This document shows positions 54,173 to 62,912 of a DNA stretch of 64,000 nucleotides, piece after piece (position 1 is the stretch's first letter; each line of letters begins with the position of its first letter). The stretch lies in the NCBI RefSeq assembly GCF_007828215.1, contig NZ_VIUE01000004.1:297341-361340 (forward strand). The letters are read 5' to 3'. Made by a program: the position numbers and the translations under genes. The notes beneath the pieces are model-generated. The model was given only the letters and a program-made list of their open reading frames with translations, made no database searches and was not told where the DNA came from. Origin of the DNA: Pseudomonas sp. SJZ074 (GTDB taxonomy: Bacteria; Pseudomonadota; Gammaproteobacteria; Pseudomonadales; Pseudomonadaceae).

Positions 54173-54236
54173 ACAGCTCATTTATTCCCTGTTGGAGCGA
54201 CCTGCCTGTGGCCATCGTCGCTGCATGGACTATCGC

Positions 54237-54724
54237 TATCGCGAGCAGGCTCGCTCCCACAGGGGTTTTATGGCGGTCACAAGATCGATGTTCAGCACCG
54301 ATCAACTGTGGGAGCGGGCTTGCTCGCGAAAGCGATCTTCCCGCCGCCCCCATCATTGAATGTGCCGACGCCTTCGCGGGCAAGCCCGCTCCCACAGGGG
54401 TTTTATGGCGGTCACAAGATCGATGTTCAGCACCAATCAACTGTGGGAGCGGGCTTGCTCGCGAAAGCGATCTTCCCGCCGCCCTCATCATTGAATGTGC
54501 CGACGCCTTCGCGGGCAAGCCCGCTCCCACAGGGGTTTTATGGCGGTCACAAGATCGATGTTCAGCACCGATCAACTGTGGGAGCGGGCTTGCTCGCAAA
54601 AGCGAGCTTCCCGCCGCCCTCATCATTGAATGTGCCGACGCCTTCGCGGGCAAGCCCGCTCCCACGGGGATTTTGCGGCGATCACAAAACGGGCGTTCAC
54701 AACTGTGGGAGCGAGCCTGCTCTG
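54237..54724. repeat. Tandem BIME array with 135-bp period inside an operon
   Basis: Three near-identical REP-containing units begin TGTGGGAGCGGGCTTGCTCG at 54307, 54442 and 54577 (period exactly 135), with a fourth divergent unit at 54704 and a leading half-unit at 54237. Each unit has two facing REPs plus unique spacer sequence (for example GGTTTTATGGCGGTCACAAG). It fills the gap between the 2Fe-2S and FAD subunit genes. Confidence 0.95.
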
Positions 54725-54791
54725 GGCAGCGATCCGACGATAGCGCCTTCGGCAGCGCCACATATCCCCCGGTCTTGTCGATGAGGCTGTC

Positions 54792-56147
54792 ATGAAACCA
54801 ATCGCCATCATCGGTGCCGGCCCCGCCGGGATCCGTGCCGCCCAGACCCTGGTCGCCCACGGCGTGTACCCTGTCCTGCTGGATGAAGCCTTGCGCGGTG
54901 GTGGGCAGATCTATCGGCGGCAGCCGGCCAATTTCAAGCGCTCGCCAGCCAAACTGTATGGCTTCGAAGCCCACAAGGCCCAATCGATCCACCAGACCAT
55001 CGACGAGTTGCGCGACCAGCTCGACTATCGTCCCGACACCCTGGTATGGAACGTCGAAGCCGGCCTGCTCGACACCCTGCATGAAGGTCGCGCCGCTCGA
55101 CTGGAGTATTCGAAGTTGATCGTCGCCACAGGCGCCACCGACCGGATCCTGCCCGTACCGGGCTGGACATTGCCGGGGGTATACAGCCTCGGCGCCGCGC
55201 AGATCGCCCTGAAATTCCAGGGCTGCGCCATCGGTGAGCGCGTGGTGTTCGCCGGCAGCGGCCCGTTGCTTTATCTGGTGGCCTATCAATACGCCAAGGC
55301 CGGCGCCAACGTAGTCGCCGTGCTCGACAGCTCCCTCCTGGGCGACCAGGCCCGCGCCCTGCCCGGCCTGCTGACACAACCGGCCACGCTCGCCAAAGGT
55401 CTCTACTACCGGGGCTGGTTGAGCGCCCATGGCATCGCCGTGCATCAAGGGGCGAGTCTGTCGCGTATCGACGGTGAGCGCCGGGTGCAGTCATTGAAAT
55501 GGCGCAACGCAAAAGGCGAACACAGCCTCGATTGCGACGCGGTGGCCTTCGCCCACGGCTTGCGCAGCGAAACCCAACTGGCCGACCTGCTGGGCTGCGA
55601 GTTCACCTGGAACGCCCTCAACCGCGCCTGGCTGCCCCAGCGGGACAGCGCCGGTCGCAGCAGCGTGAACGGGATCTACCTCGCGGGTGACGGCGCGGGA
55701 ATAATGGGTGCCGACGCCGCCGAGAAAGCCGGCGAACGCGCCGCCCTGGCCCTGCTCGAGGACAGCGGTTACCGAGTCGATCCGCAGCGGTGCACCCAAC
55801 TGGAAACAGAACTCGAACGCATCGGCCATTTCCGCCAGGGCCTGGAGCGCGCCTTTGCCTTCCCGCAAGGCTGGGCCGCCGACGCGGCTGATGAATTGAT
55901 GATTTGCCGTTGCGAAGAAGTCAGCGCTGGCGACATCCGTCGGGTGATCAGCGAAGGTCATTGGGAAATCAACCGGGTCAAGGCCCATTGCCGCGTCGGC
56001 ATGGGGCGTTGTCAGGGAAGAATGTGCGGCGCCGCGGCGGCGGAAATCATCGCTAGCGAAAGTGGACGGCCCATTTGCGGCATCGGTCGCTTGCGGGCCC
56101 AGGCGCCGGTCAAACCCGTACCGTTTGGCCTGGAGGTAGAACCATGA
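54792..56147 (+). CDS. FAD/NAD(P)-binding subunit of heterotrimeric dehydrogenase (HcnB/OoxA alpha-type)
   Basis: A 451-aa protein. N-terminal Rossmann motif is IAIIGAGPAGIRAAQTLVAH and a second dinucleotide motif is VVFAGSGPLLYLVAYQYA. A C-terminal BFD-like Fe-S region has ICRCEEVSAGDI and VGMGRCQGRMCG, supplying Cys ligands. This is the layout of the HcnB, OoxA/NoxA and LhpF-type subunits. It accepts electrons from the amino-acid-oxidising beta subunit. Its stop overlaps the next start (ATGA). Confidence 0.9.
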   Translation: MKPIAIIGAGPAGIRAAQTLVAHGVYPVLLDEALRGGGQIYRRQPANFKRSPAKLYGFEAHKAQSIHQTIDELRDQLDYRPDTLVWNVEAGLLDTLHEGRAARLEYSKLIVATGATDRILPVPGWTLPGVYSLGAAQIALKFQGCAIGERVVFAGSGPLLYLVAYQYAKAGANVVAVLDSSLLGDQARALPGLLTQPATLAKGLYYRGWLSAHGIAVHQGASLSRIDGERRVQSLKWRNAKGEHSLDCDAVAFAHGLRSETQLADLLGCEFTWNALNRAWLPQRDSAGRSSVNGIYLAGDGAGIMGADAAEKAGERAALALLEDSGYRVDPQRCTQLETELERIGHFRQGLERAFAFPQGWAADAADELMICRCEEVSAGDIRRVISEGHWEINRVKAHCRVGMGRCQGRMCGAAAAEIIASESGRPICGIGRLRAQAPVKPVPFGLEVEP

Positions 56148-57259
56148 TCGAAGTCGACGTGGTGATCATCGGCGGTGGCATCGTCGGTTCGTCGGCGGCG
56201 CTGTTCCTGAGCAAGGCCGGGCGCCGGGTGGCCCTTCTGGAGCGTGACTTCTGCGGCTCGCACTCAAGCGGCGTGAACTATGGCGGTGTGCGACGCCAGG
56301 GACGGCCCTTGTCACAACTGCCCCTGTCGCAGCAGGCCCACGAGATCTGGAACCAGTTGCCCCAATTGATCGGCATCGACGGTGAATATCAGCGCAGCGG
56401 CCATCTGAAACTGGCCCGCAGTGCCGAGGACATGCGTGCCTTGCAGGACTACGCCGCCAGCAGCCAAGGCTTTGGCCTTGACTTGCAACTGCTGGATCGC
56501 CAGGCACTGCACGCGCGCTTTCCCTGGGTGGGTGCGGTGGCCGTCGGGGCCTCGTTGTGCCCGGACGACGGTCACGCCAACCCACGACTGGTGTCTCCGG
56601 CCTTTGCCCAAGCCGCCCGCCGACATGGCGCTCAGGTCCATGAACAATGCCCGGTCAGCCTGGTTGAACATGACGGCCAGCGCTTTACCGTGCGAACCGA
56701 AACCGGCCTGACGCTGCGCGCGCCCTGGCTGCTGAACTGCGCCGGCGCCTGGGCCAGCCATTTCGCCGCACAGTTTGGTGAAGCCGTGCCCATGTATGCC
56801 GGGCACCCGGCGATGCTGGTCACCGAGCCATTGCCCTTGGTGATGGATGCCAGTACCGGCGTGGAAGGCGGCGGGATTTACGCGCGCCAGGTTGCCCGCG
56901 GCAATTGCGTGCTAGGCGGCGGCCAGGGTTTCGCCCTGGACGACGCTCGCGCCCGGCCCGGCCAGAATGCCGTGATCGAGATCCTGCGCCAGGCGATCGA
57001 GCTCTACCCGTTCCTGGAGGGCGCCCAGGCCATTCGCACCTGGAGCGGCACCGAAGGTTACCTGCCCGATCGCCAGCCGGTGATCGGGCACAGCAGCACC
57101 CAACCCGGCCTGTTGCATGCGTTCGGCTTCGCCGGAGCGGGCTTCCAGATCGGCCCGGCGGTGGGCCAGGCGCTCACCGAAATCATCTGTTGCGGCAAAT
57201 CGAAAACGCCGCTGGATGCGTTTTCCATCACCCGGTTTCACTCCATCTCCGTTTCTTGA
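56144..57259 (+). CDS. FAD-dependent oxidoreductase, beta subunit (DadA/HcnC-like)
   Basis: A 371-aa DAO-family flavoprotein. The FAD motif is VVIIGGGIVGSSAALFLSKAG, the ATG-like motif LNCAGAWASHFAAQFGE follows, and the C-terminal AFGFAGAGFQIGPAVGQALTE binds FAD. It should oxidise the amine of the imported substrate. Relatives act on opines, D-hydroxyproline, glycine (HcnC) or N-methyl amino acids; which one applies here cannot be told. Start at MIEVDVV overlaps the upstream stop. Confidence 0.9.
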   Translation: MIEVDVVIIGGGIVGSSAALFLSKAGRRVALLERDFCGSHSSGVNYGGVRRQGRPLSQLPLSQQAHEIWNQLPQLIGIDGEYQRSGHLKLARSAEDMRALQDYAASSQGFGLDLQLLDRQALHARFPWVGAVAVGASLCPDDGHANPRLVSPAFAQAARRHGAQVHEQCPVSLVEHDGQRFTVRTETGLTLRAPWLLNCAGAWASHFAAQFGEAVPMYAGHPAMLVTEPLPLVMDASTGVEGGGIYARQVARGNCVLGGGQGFALDDARARPGQNAVIEILRQAIELYPFLEGAQAIRTWSGTEGYLPDRQPVIGHSSTQPGLLHAFGFAGAGFQIGPAVGQALTEIICCGKSKTPLDAFSITRFHSISVS

Positions 57260-57276
57260 TAGAGGAAGGTCGCGCC

Positions 57277-58323
57277 ATGAATAACGTCAAACGCACCGCA
57301 CTGCTGGGCTTTTCCTGCTTGAGCGCATTGTTCGCCGTCGGCCAGGCACACGCCGAGCCAACGCTTTACCTGGGCATGAACGGCGGCACCATGGAGCGGC
57401 TCTACGCCGACAAGGTCTTGCCGGCCTTCGAGAAAGCCAACAACGTCAAAGTGGTGATCGTGCCGGGGACCTCGGCGGATATCCTGGCGAAAGTACAGGC
57501 CAGCAAAGACAACCCACAGATGCACGTCATGTTCCTGGATGACGGCATCATGTACCGCGCCATCTCCATGGGGCTTTGCGACAAACTCGAGGACAGTCCG
57601 ACCCTGGCGCAAATCCCCGCCAAAGGCCGCATCAAGGATCAGGCCGTGGCCGTCAGCCTGGGTGTGACGGGGCTCGCCTACAACACGCGCCTGTTCAAGG
57701 AAAAAGGCTGGAGCGCGCCGACATCATGGATGGACATGGCCGATCCGCGCTTCAAGGACAAGCTGGTGTTCCAGTCGGTGGCCTCATCCACTTTCGGCCT
57801 CCACGGTTTCCTGATGTTCAACCGGATCCAGGGTGGCAACGAGACCAACGTCGAGCCGGGCTTCAAGGCCTGGCCGAACACCGTGGGGCGCAACGTGCTG
57901 GAATATATCCCCAGCTCGGCGAAAATTTCCGAAATGCTGCAGACTGACGAAGCCGCGCTGTTCCCGCTGACGCCAACCCAGGTAACCGCGCTGAAACTCA
58001 AGGGTATGCCAGTGGAATATGCACAACCGAAGGAAGGCGCCGTGGTGCTCAACGTCGCCGAATGCGCCATCGCCCACAACACCCAGCCCGAGCTGGCACA
58101 GAAACTCGCCGCCTTCCTGCTCACGCCTGAAGCCCAGGCCATTGCCCTGGAAGAAGGCGACCAGATTCCATCCAATCCCAATACCCCCACCACCGACAAG
58201 ACTCGCGGCCAGGTGCAAGCCATGAAGCAATACCTGGAAACGGCGATTGCGGTGGACTGGGACCAGGTCAATGAACAACGTCCGGCGTGGAATGCGCGTT
58301 GGAGTCGCAGTATCGAGCGCTAG
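57277..58323 (+). CDS. ABC transporter substrate-binding protein (spermidine/putrescine type)
   Basis: A 348-aa periplasmic binding protein of family 1/PotD-type with a signal peptide cleaved near GQAHAEP. The mature part opens LYLGMNGGTMERLYADKVLP and includes YNTRLFKEKGWSAPTSWMDM. It is the receptor for the importer encoded at the head of the operon, placed last after the dehydrogenase genes. AGAGGAAGG precedes the start. Confidence 0.92.
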   Translation: MNNVKRTALLGFSCLSALFAVGQAHAEPTLYLGMNGGTMERLYADKVLPAFEKANNVKVVIVPGTSADILAKVQASKDNPQMHVMFLDDGIMYRAISMGLCDKLEDSPTLAQIPAKGRIKDQAVAVSLGVTGLAYNTRLFKEKGWSAPTSWMDMADPRFKDKLVFQSVASSTFGLHGFLMFNRIQGGNETNVEPGFKAWPNTVGRNVLEYIPSSAKISEMLQTDEAALFPLTPTQVTALKLKGMPVEYAQPKEGAVVLNVAECAIAHNTQPELAQKLAAFLLTPEAQAIALEEGDQIPSNPNTPTTDKTRGQVQAMKQYLETAIAVDWDQVNEQRPAWNARWSRSIER

Positions 58324-58336
58324 CCGAACTGGCTTT

Positions 58337-58419
58337 TGTGGCGAGGGGATTTATCCCCGTTGGGGCTGCTGCGCAGCCCAGCGGGGCGGTGCGACGTTTC
58401 GATAAATCCCCTCGCCACA
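58337..58419. repeat. Pair of REP-like units (TGTGGCGAGGGG family)
   Basis: TGTGGCGAGGGGATTTATCC at 58337 and its inverted copy ending at 58419, around a GC-rich hairpin (GGGGCTGCTGCGCAGCCC). It may terminate the transporter operon. Confidence 0.85.
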
Positions 58420-58477
58420 GGGTTTTGTAACAAACTAGGTGGCATCGGACTTCTCTTGATCAACGGTGCCCCGTCCC

Positions 58478-59791
58478 ATGAACACCCTCGCCCAACTTCG
58501 CGCCGGTCAGCTGTCAGGCATCACCCGCTTGGACCTGGCCTGTGGCCTGACGCAGTTCCCCCGGGAGATCTTCGAACTGGCGGACTCCCTCGAGATCCTC
58601 AACCTCAGCGGCAACCAGTTGGAAACCCTGCCCGATGACTTGCATCGACTGCGCCGGCTGCGGGTGCTGTTCTGCTCGGACAATCGCTTCACTGAACTGC
58701 CTGAATGCCTGGGCCGTTGTGCCGCGTTGACCATGGTCGGTTTCAAGGCCAACCGCATCGAGCGCGTCCCCGCCGCGGCCCTGCCGCCGCTGCTGCGCTG
58801 GCTGATTCTGACGGACAACCGCGTCAGCCAGTTGCCGGATGAACTGGGACAGCGCCCACATCTGCAAAAGCTGATGCTGGCCGGCAACCGTTTGCAGGAA
58901 CTGCCCGCCAGTCTGGCCCAGTGTCACCGACTCGAGCTGCTGCGGATCGCCGCCAATCAGTTGGACGATCTGCCGCAATGGTTGCTGGAACTGCCCCGCC
59001 TCAGTTGGCTCGCCTACGCCGGCAACCCGCTGGAAACCCAAGCCGACGAGGCCGCGCAACACAGCACGACCCCCATCGACTGGACACAACTGAGCCTGCA
59101 ACAACCATTGGGCGAAGGCGCCTCGGGGGTGATTCATCAGGCGCAGTGGCAACCGACCGGCCAATCGGCGCGAAACGTCGCGGTGAAGATGTACAAGGGC
59201 GAGATGACCAGCGACGGCTCGCCCCTGCATGAAATGCACGCCTGTATCACGGCGGGCCGACATCCGAACCTGATTGAAGTGTTGGGGCAGGTCGCCGGAC
59301 ATCCCGACGGGCAGGCCGGGCTGGTCATGGCGCTGATCGAGCCCAGCTATCGAAACCTGGCCGGGCTGCCGAGCCTGGCCTCCTGCACCCGCGATGTGTA
59401 TGCCGAGACATTGCGCTTGAGCGCCACCGCAGCCTTGCGTATCGCCCGAGGCATCGCCTCGGTGGCGGCACACTTGCACCATCAGGGCATCACCCACGGG
59501 GATTTATACGGGCACAACATCCTGTACAACGACCAGGGCGAATGCCTGCTGGGGGATTTTGGCGCGGCATCTTTCCACGCCACCGCAGATACCCCGCAAA
59601 CCCGTGCACTGCAACGCATCGAAGTGCGGGCTTTCGGGATTCTGCTGGGTGAGTTGCTGGCGCGGATCGAGCCGGGGGGCGATGACGTGCAGCTTGCGAC
59701 GCTTCAAGCATTGGAGACGCGTTGCTGTCAGCCGGACGTACTGGCGCGGCCGGGGTTTGAGGAGATTGAGCAGGTATTGGCCGGCGGCTGA
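58478..59791 (+). CDS. Leucine-rich-repeat protein fused to a protein-kinase-like domain
   Basis: A 437-aa two-part protein. Residues 15-190 are seven or so LRR units (for example LEILNLSGNQLETLPDDL and LQKLMLAGNRLQELPASL). Residues 205-437 are a eukaryotic-like kinase domain: glycine loop GEGASGVIH (212-220), catalytic Lys237 (VAVKMYKG), HGDLYGHN loop (340-347; Asp342) and DFG (360-362). All catalytic residues are present, but the HRD Arg is Gly, as in Bub1/other RD-minus kinases. LRRs suggest protein binding in the cytoplasm; no membrane helix. Start at MNTLAQL; a GTG four codons upstream is also possible. Confidence 0.88.
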   Translation: MNTLAQLRAGQLSGITRLDLACGLTQFPREIFELADSLEILNLSGNQLETLPDDLHRLRRLRVLFCSDNRFTELPECLGRCAALTMVGFKANRIERVPAAALPPLLRWLILTDNRVSQLPDELGQRPHLQKLMLAGNRLQELPASLAQCHRLELLRIAANQLDDLPQWLLELPRLSWLAYAGNPLETQADEAAQHSTTPIDWTQLSLQQPLGEGASGVIHQAQWQPTGQSARNVAVKMYKGEMTSDGSPLHEMHACITAGRHPNLIEVLGQVAGHPDGQAGLVMALIEPSYRNLAGLPSLASCTRDVYAETLRLSATAALRIARGIASVAAHLHHQGITHGDLYGHNILYNDQGECLLGDFGAASFHATADTPQTRALQRIEVRAFGILLGELLARIEPGGDDVQLATLQALETRCCQPDVLARPGFEEIEQVLAGG

Positions 59792-59809
59792 TCAAGCAAA
59801 GGTTGTTTT

Positions 59810-59839
59810 TGTGGCGAGGGGATTTATCCCCTCGCCACA
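59810..59839. repeat. REP-like palindrome (TGTGGCGAGGGG family)
   Basis: Perfect TGTGGCGAGGGGAT-TT-ATCCCCTCGCCACA type hairpin between convergent genes. Confidence 0.9.
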
Positions 59840-59871
59840 AAGGACAATCTTTTGCTCTTCAGGGAATCCCG

Positions 59872-60576
59872 TTAACCCGCCAACCCGACAAACATATCCT
59901 GCACGTCATCGTGGTTATCAAGGCCTTCAAGGAACGCTTCGACCTCGGCCATCTGCTCGTCGGTCAGGCCGCTGACCGGGTTTTTCGGCTGGTAGCCCAG
60001 CTTGGCGGACAACACCGTGAAGCCCTGGGCCGGCAGCGCTTTCTGCACGGCATCGAGATCGGCCGCATCTGTGATGAACAGCGTCGCGCCCTCTTCGCCT
60101 GGCTCGAAATCCTGGGCACCGGCCTCGATGGCGGCCATTTCCGGATCGGCATCCGGGCTGTCCGGGGCGGCCTCGATCATGCCGACATGGTTGAAGTCCC
60201 AGGCCACCGAACCCGAAGCACCCAGCTGGCCCTTGCGGAACGCGACGCGGATTTCGGCCACGGTACGGTTGATGTTGTCGGTCACGCATTCAACGATCAG
60301 CGGCACCTGGTGCGGCGCGAACCCTTCGTAGGTCACACGGTGATACTGCACGGTCTCGCCGAGCTGGCCCGAACCTTTCTTGATCGCGCGCTCCAGGGTC
60401 TCGCGGGGCATCGACGCCTTCTTCGCCTGCTCGACCACCAGCCGCAGGTGTGCATTGGTCGCCACGTCGGCACCGTTGCGCGCGGCAATGGTGATTTCCT
60501 TCACCAGCTTGCCGAAGATCTTGCCCTTGGCGTTGGCAGCCGCCTCTTTGTGTTTAACCTTCCACTGTGCGCCCAT
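59872..60576 (-). CDS. YebC/PmpR-family protein (YeeN-like paralogue)
   Basis: A 234-aa protein of the YebC/TACO1 family. N-terminal [20 protein letters not shown] lacks the AGHSKW opening of the principal YebC/PmpR and has the GxxW(K)xK start of the YeeN-type paralogue. Conserved [16 protein letters not shown] and [15 protein letters not shown] follow. Family members are implicated in translation of proline-rich stretches or in transcription control. It is not next to ruvC, where the main copy normally lies, supporting paralogue status. Confidence 0.88.
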   Translation of the reverse strand: MGAQWKVKHKEAAANAKGKIFGKLVKEITIAARNGADVATNAHLRLVVEQAKKASMPRETLERAIKKGSGQLGETVQYHRVTYEGFAPHQVPLIVECVTDNINRTVAEIRVAFRKGQLGASGSVAWDFNHVGMIEAAPDSPDADPEMAAIEAGAQDFEPGEEGATLFITDAADLDAVQKALPAQGFTVLSAKLGYQPKNPVSGLTDEQMAEVEAFLEGLDNHDDVQDMFVGLAG

Positions 60577-60794
60577 CACTCACTCTCTTGTCTGACGCGC
60601 CAAGACATCTGCCGGCCGGCGCTGTGGCGCAAGTTTATACGGCCTAAACCGGCTGATCGACCAAAAAATGCGCCCCGGCGAATCGACATTTTCACAACAT
60701 GCTGTAGGCAGTTTCCGAAATAGCGATTCAAGAGCACCGTTTCGCCCCGCGGTTTCGTACCCTCGCGGCTTCTTCTCTTCAAGTAAGCACCGCG

Positions 60795-62201
60795 ATGCGC
60801 AACGACACGGAAAGCCCCTTCAGCCTGACACTCACGCAAAGCGACCTGCGGCTGCAAGTGCTGCGGTTCAACGGTCGGGAGGCCCTCAACCAGCCGTACC
60901 GCTTCGACCTGGAACTGATCGGCCTCGCGCCGCCAATCAATCCCGATACGCTGTTGGGGCAACCGGCGTTCCTGCGCCTGGATGGCGAGTCCGGTGTACA
61001 TGGCATCGTCCATAGCGTCAGCCTGAGCGCCCATGCACCGCACCGTATCGGCTATCGCCTGACGCTGGTTCCCTATCTCCAGCGTCTGGAGCAGGGTCCG
61101 AGACGACGGGTTTTCCATCAGCTCAGCGTCGTGCAGATACTGCAGCGCCTGCTGGACGACAACGCGCTGCCCGCCCACAGCTACCGTTTCGAATTGCCTC
61201 ACGGACAGTACCCATCCCGCCCGTTCTGTATCCAGTACGAGGAAAGCGACCTGGAGCTGTTGCAGCGGCTATGCGAGCAAGAAGGCATTCATTACCACTT
61301 CGAACACTCCCCATCCGGCCACGTCCTGGTGTTCGCCGAAGATCCCAAGAGTTTTCCGGCACGGGCGGTCGAGCTTGCACTGTGTACACAAACCGATGAG
61401 CAACCGGCACTCGTGCGACTGTACCAGCGTCACCACCCGACGAAGCCTGCTCTGCCCGGCCGCTTCGCCGAGCGGGCAACGTCGCCCGCCGAAACCGGCG
61501 CCGCGAATCATGGGTTCAATGGCACCGATCACGAGGCGATGCGGAGCAATCCAGCGTCGGCTCATGCTTATCAGATAGGACGCCGGAACCTGGAGCGCCT
61601 GCGCTGTCGGCAACGGGAAATCCACGGCCACAGCACGCAACCGGCCCTGCGCAGCGGCCGCATCGTGCAGATCGGCGAACACCCGGTATCGACGTTCAAC
61701 GATCAATGGCTGGTTGTCGAAGTCCAGCATCGCGGCAGACAGTTTTCGATACTGGAAGCCAATCAACCGCCTGTGTCGTCGGCCAGGGACTATCGGAACA
61801 AGTTCTCTGCCATCCCCTGGTCCACCGTGTTCAGGCCCGCCGTCAAACACTCCAGGCCGAGCATTCCCGGCTACCACGTGGCGCATGTCCTCGGTCCTGC
61901 CGGGAGGCCGGCGGAGCCCGATGAGCGAGGTCAGGTCCGGGTCAGCCTGTGGGGGCCGGATGACGAAGGCATCCCGTTGCCCGTGTCACGATTGAGCCTC
62001 CACGACAGCCCGCCCCTGATGGCCGGCAGTGAAGTGCTGGTGAGCTTTCTGGACGGCGATCCCGACCGGCCGGTGCTGTGTCCGGGCGGCATCGATAGCG
62101 GTGGCGCGCGCAACGTGGCGTCGAAGAAACCGGCACCGGGCAACAGCGACGTCAGGCTGTTATTCGACTGGCTGCTCAACCCTCCGGACACAACGCCCTG
62201 A
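60795..62201 (+). CDS. Short orphan type VI secretion tip protein VgrG
   Basis: A 468-aa VgrG. The gp27-like domain (about 1-370; FSLTLTQSDLRLQVLRFNGREA, YEESDLELLQRLCEQEGIHYHFEH) is well kept. The gp5-like OB domain follows at about 375-440, ending DPDRPVLCPGG. It stops soon after, without the long beta-helical spike (DUF2345/needle) that makes usual VgrGs 600-900 aa. No Hcp, PAAR, Tap/adaptor or effector gene is adjacent. It may be a minimal spike, or a truncated remnant. Confidence 0.85.
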   Translation: MRNDTESPFSLTLTQSDLRLQVLRFNGREALNQPYRFDLELIGLAPPINPDTLLGQPAFLRLDGESGVHGIVHSVSLSAHAPHRIGYRLTLVPYLQRLEQGPRRRVFHQLSVVQILQRLLDDNALPAHSYRFELPHGQYPSRPFCIQYEESDLELLQRLCEQEGIHYHFEHSPSGHVLVFAEDPKSFPARAVELALCTQTDEQPALVRLYQRHHPTKPALPGRFAERATSPAETGAANHGFNGTDHEAMRSNPASAHAYQIGRRNLERLRCRQREIHGHSTQPALRSGRIVQIGEHPVSTFNDQWLVVEVQHRGRQFSILEANQPPVSSARDYRNKFSAIPWSTVFRPAVKHSRPSIPGYHVAHVLGPAGRPAEPDERGQVRVSLWGPDDEGIPLPVSRLSLHDSPPLMAGSEVLVSFLDGDPDRPVLCPGGIDSGGARNVASKKPAPGNSDVRLLFDWLLNPPDTTP

Positions 62202-62357
62202 TCCGCCACCGAATACCGCAGCCGGTCAGCGGGCGTAAACCGGAGTTCGTATGGACAAAACCTGATCCGGCTCATGCAAACCCAACGAAACGGGCTTACA
62301 GTAGCAGCACAACGCCGCTCGAGACGGCGCTTTAGCCTGATGTCTGGAGATACCCGC

Positions 62358-62906
62358 ATGCCCTGGAAAAACTCTGAAAACCGCTACAGTACCGTCACGA
62401 TCACCTTGCACTGGTTGATGCTGGTGCTGCTGGCTGTGGTTTATGCCTGCATAGAATTTCGCGGGATCTTCCCCAAGGGCAGCGGCGGCCGAACCCTGAT
62501 CAAGGAAGCGCATTTCATGCTCGGCCTTACCGTGTTCCTGCTGGTCTGGCTGCGCCTGTTCGCCCGCAGCGTGGGCAAGGCACCCGCCATCTTTCCGGCT
62601 TCGCCCGTCTGGCAGACCTTCCTTGCGCGCCTGATGCACTGGGCGCTGTACCTGTTCATGATCGCCATGCCGCTGCTGGGCTGGCTGATCACCAGCGCCG
62701 AAGGGCATCAAGTGATGTTCTACGGTTTCGATCTGCCGCTGCTGGTCGATCAGGACAAGGCATTCGCCAAGCAGCTGGAAGGCTGGCATGTGCTGGGCGG
62801 CACCATCGGCTATTGGTTGATCGGCCTGCATGCCCTGGCGGGGCTGTATCACCACTACATCGTGCGCGACAACACGTTGCTGCGGATGATGCCGAAGCGC
62901 GGCTGA
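62358..62906 (+). CDS. Cytochrome b561 family protein
   Basis: A 182-aa four-helix diheme cytochrome. Heme histidines are in TITLHWLMLVLLAVVYA, LIKEAHFMLGLTVFLL and near the end WLIGLHALAGLYHHYIVRD. GGAG precedes MPWKNSEN. E. coli CybB-like members oxidise ubiquinol and reduce superoxide. Unlike the copy at 46.9 kb it has no coupled partner gene. Confidence 0.9.
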   Translation: MPWKNSENRYSTVTITLHWLMLVLLAVVYACIEFRGIFPKGSGGRTLIKEAHFMLGLTVFLLVWLRLFARSVGKAPAIFPASPVWQTFLARLMHWALYLFMIAMPLLGWLITSAEGHQVMFYGFDLPLLVDQDKAFAKQLEGWHVLGGTIGYWLIGLHALAGLYHHYIVRDNTLLRMMPKRG

Positions 62907-62912
62907 CGGCGC

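Noticed and set aside
54169..54795. Open frame of about 208 codons across the REP array (and 158 codons in another frame)
   Set aside because: The translation is just repeated REP sequence (GAGLLAKA-type and reverse variants); frames stay open because the 135-bp period is a multiple of three.
53882..57259. Hydrogen cyanide synthase hcnABC
   Set aside because: Subunit layout is the same, but co-transcription with an importer and IclR-type control fits catabolic opine/amino-acid dehydrogenases; sequence I remember of Pseudomonas HcnB is only distantly similar.
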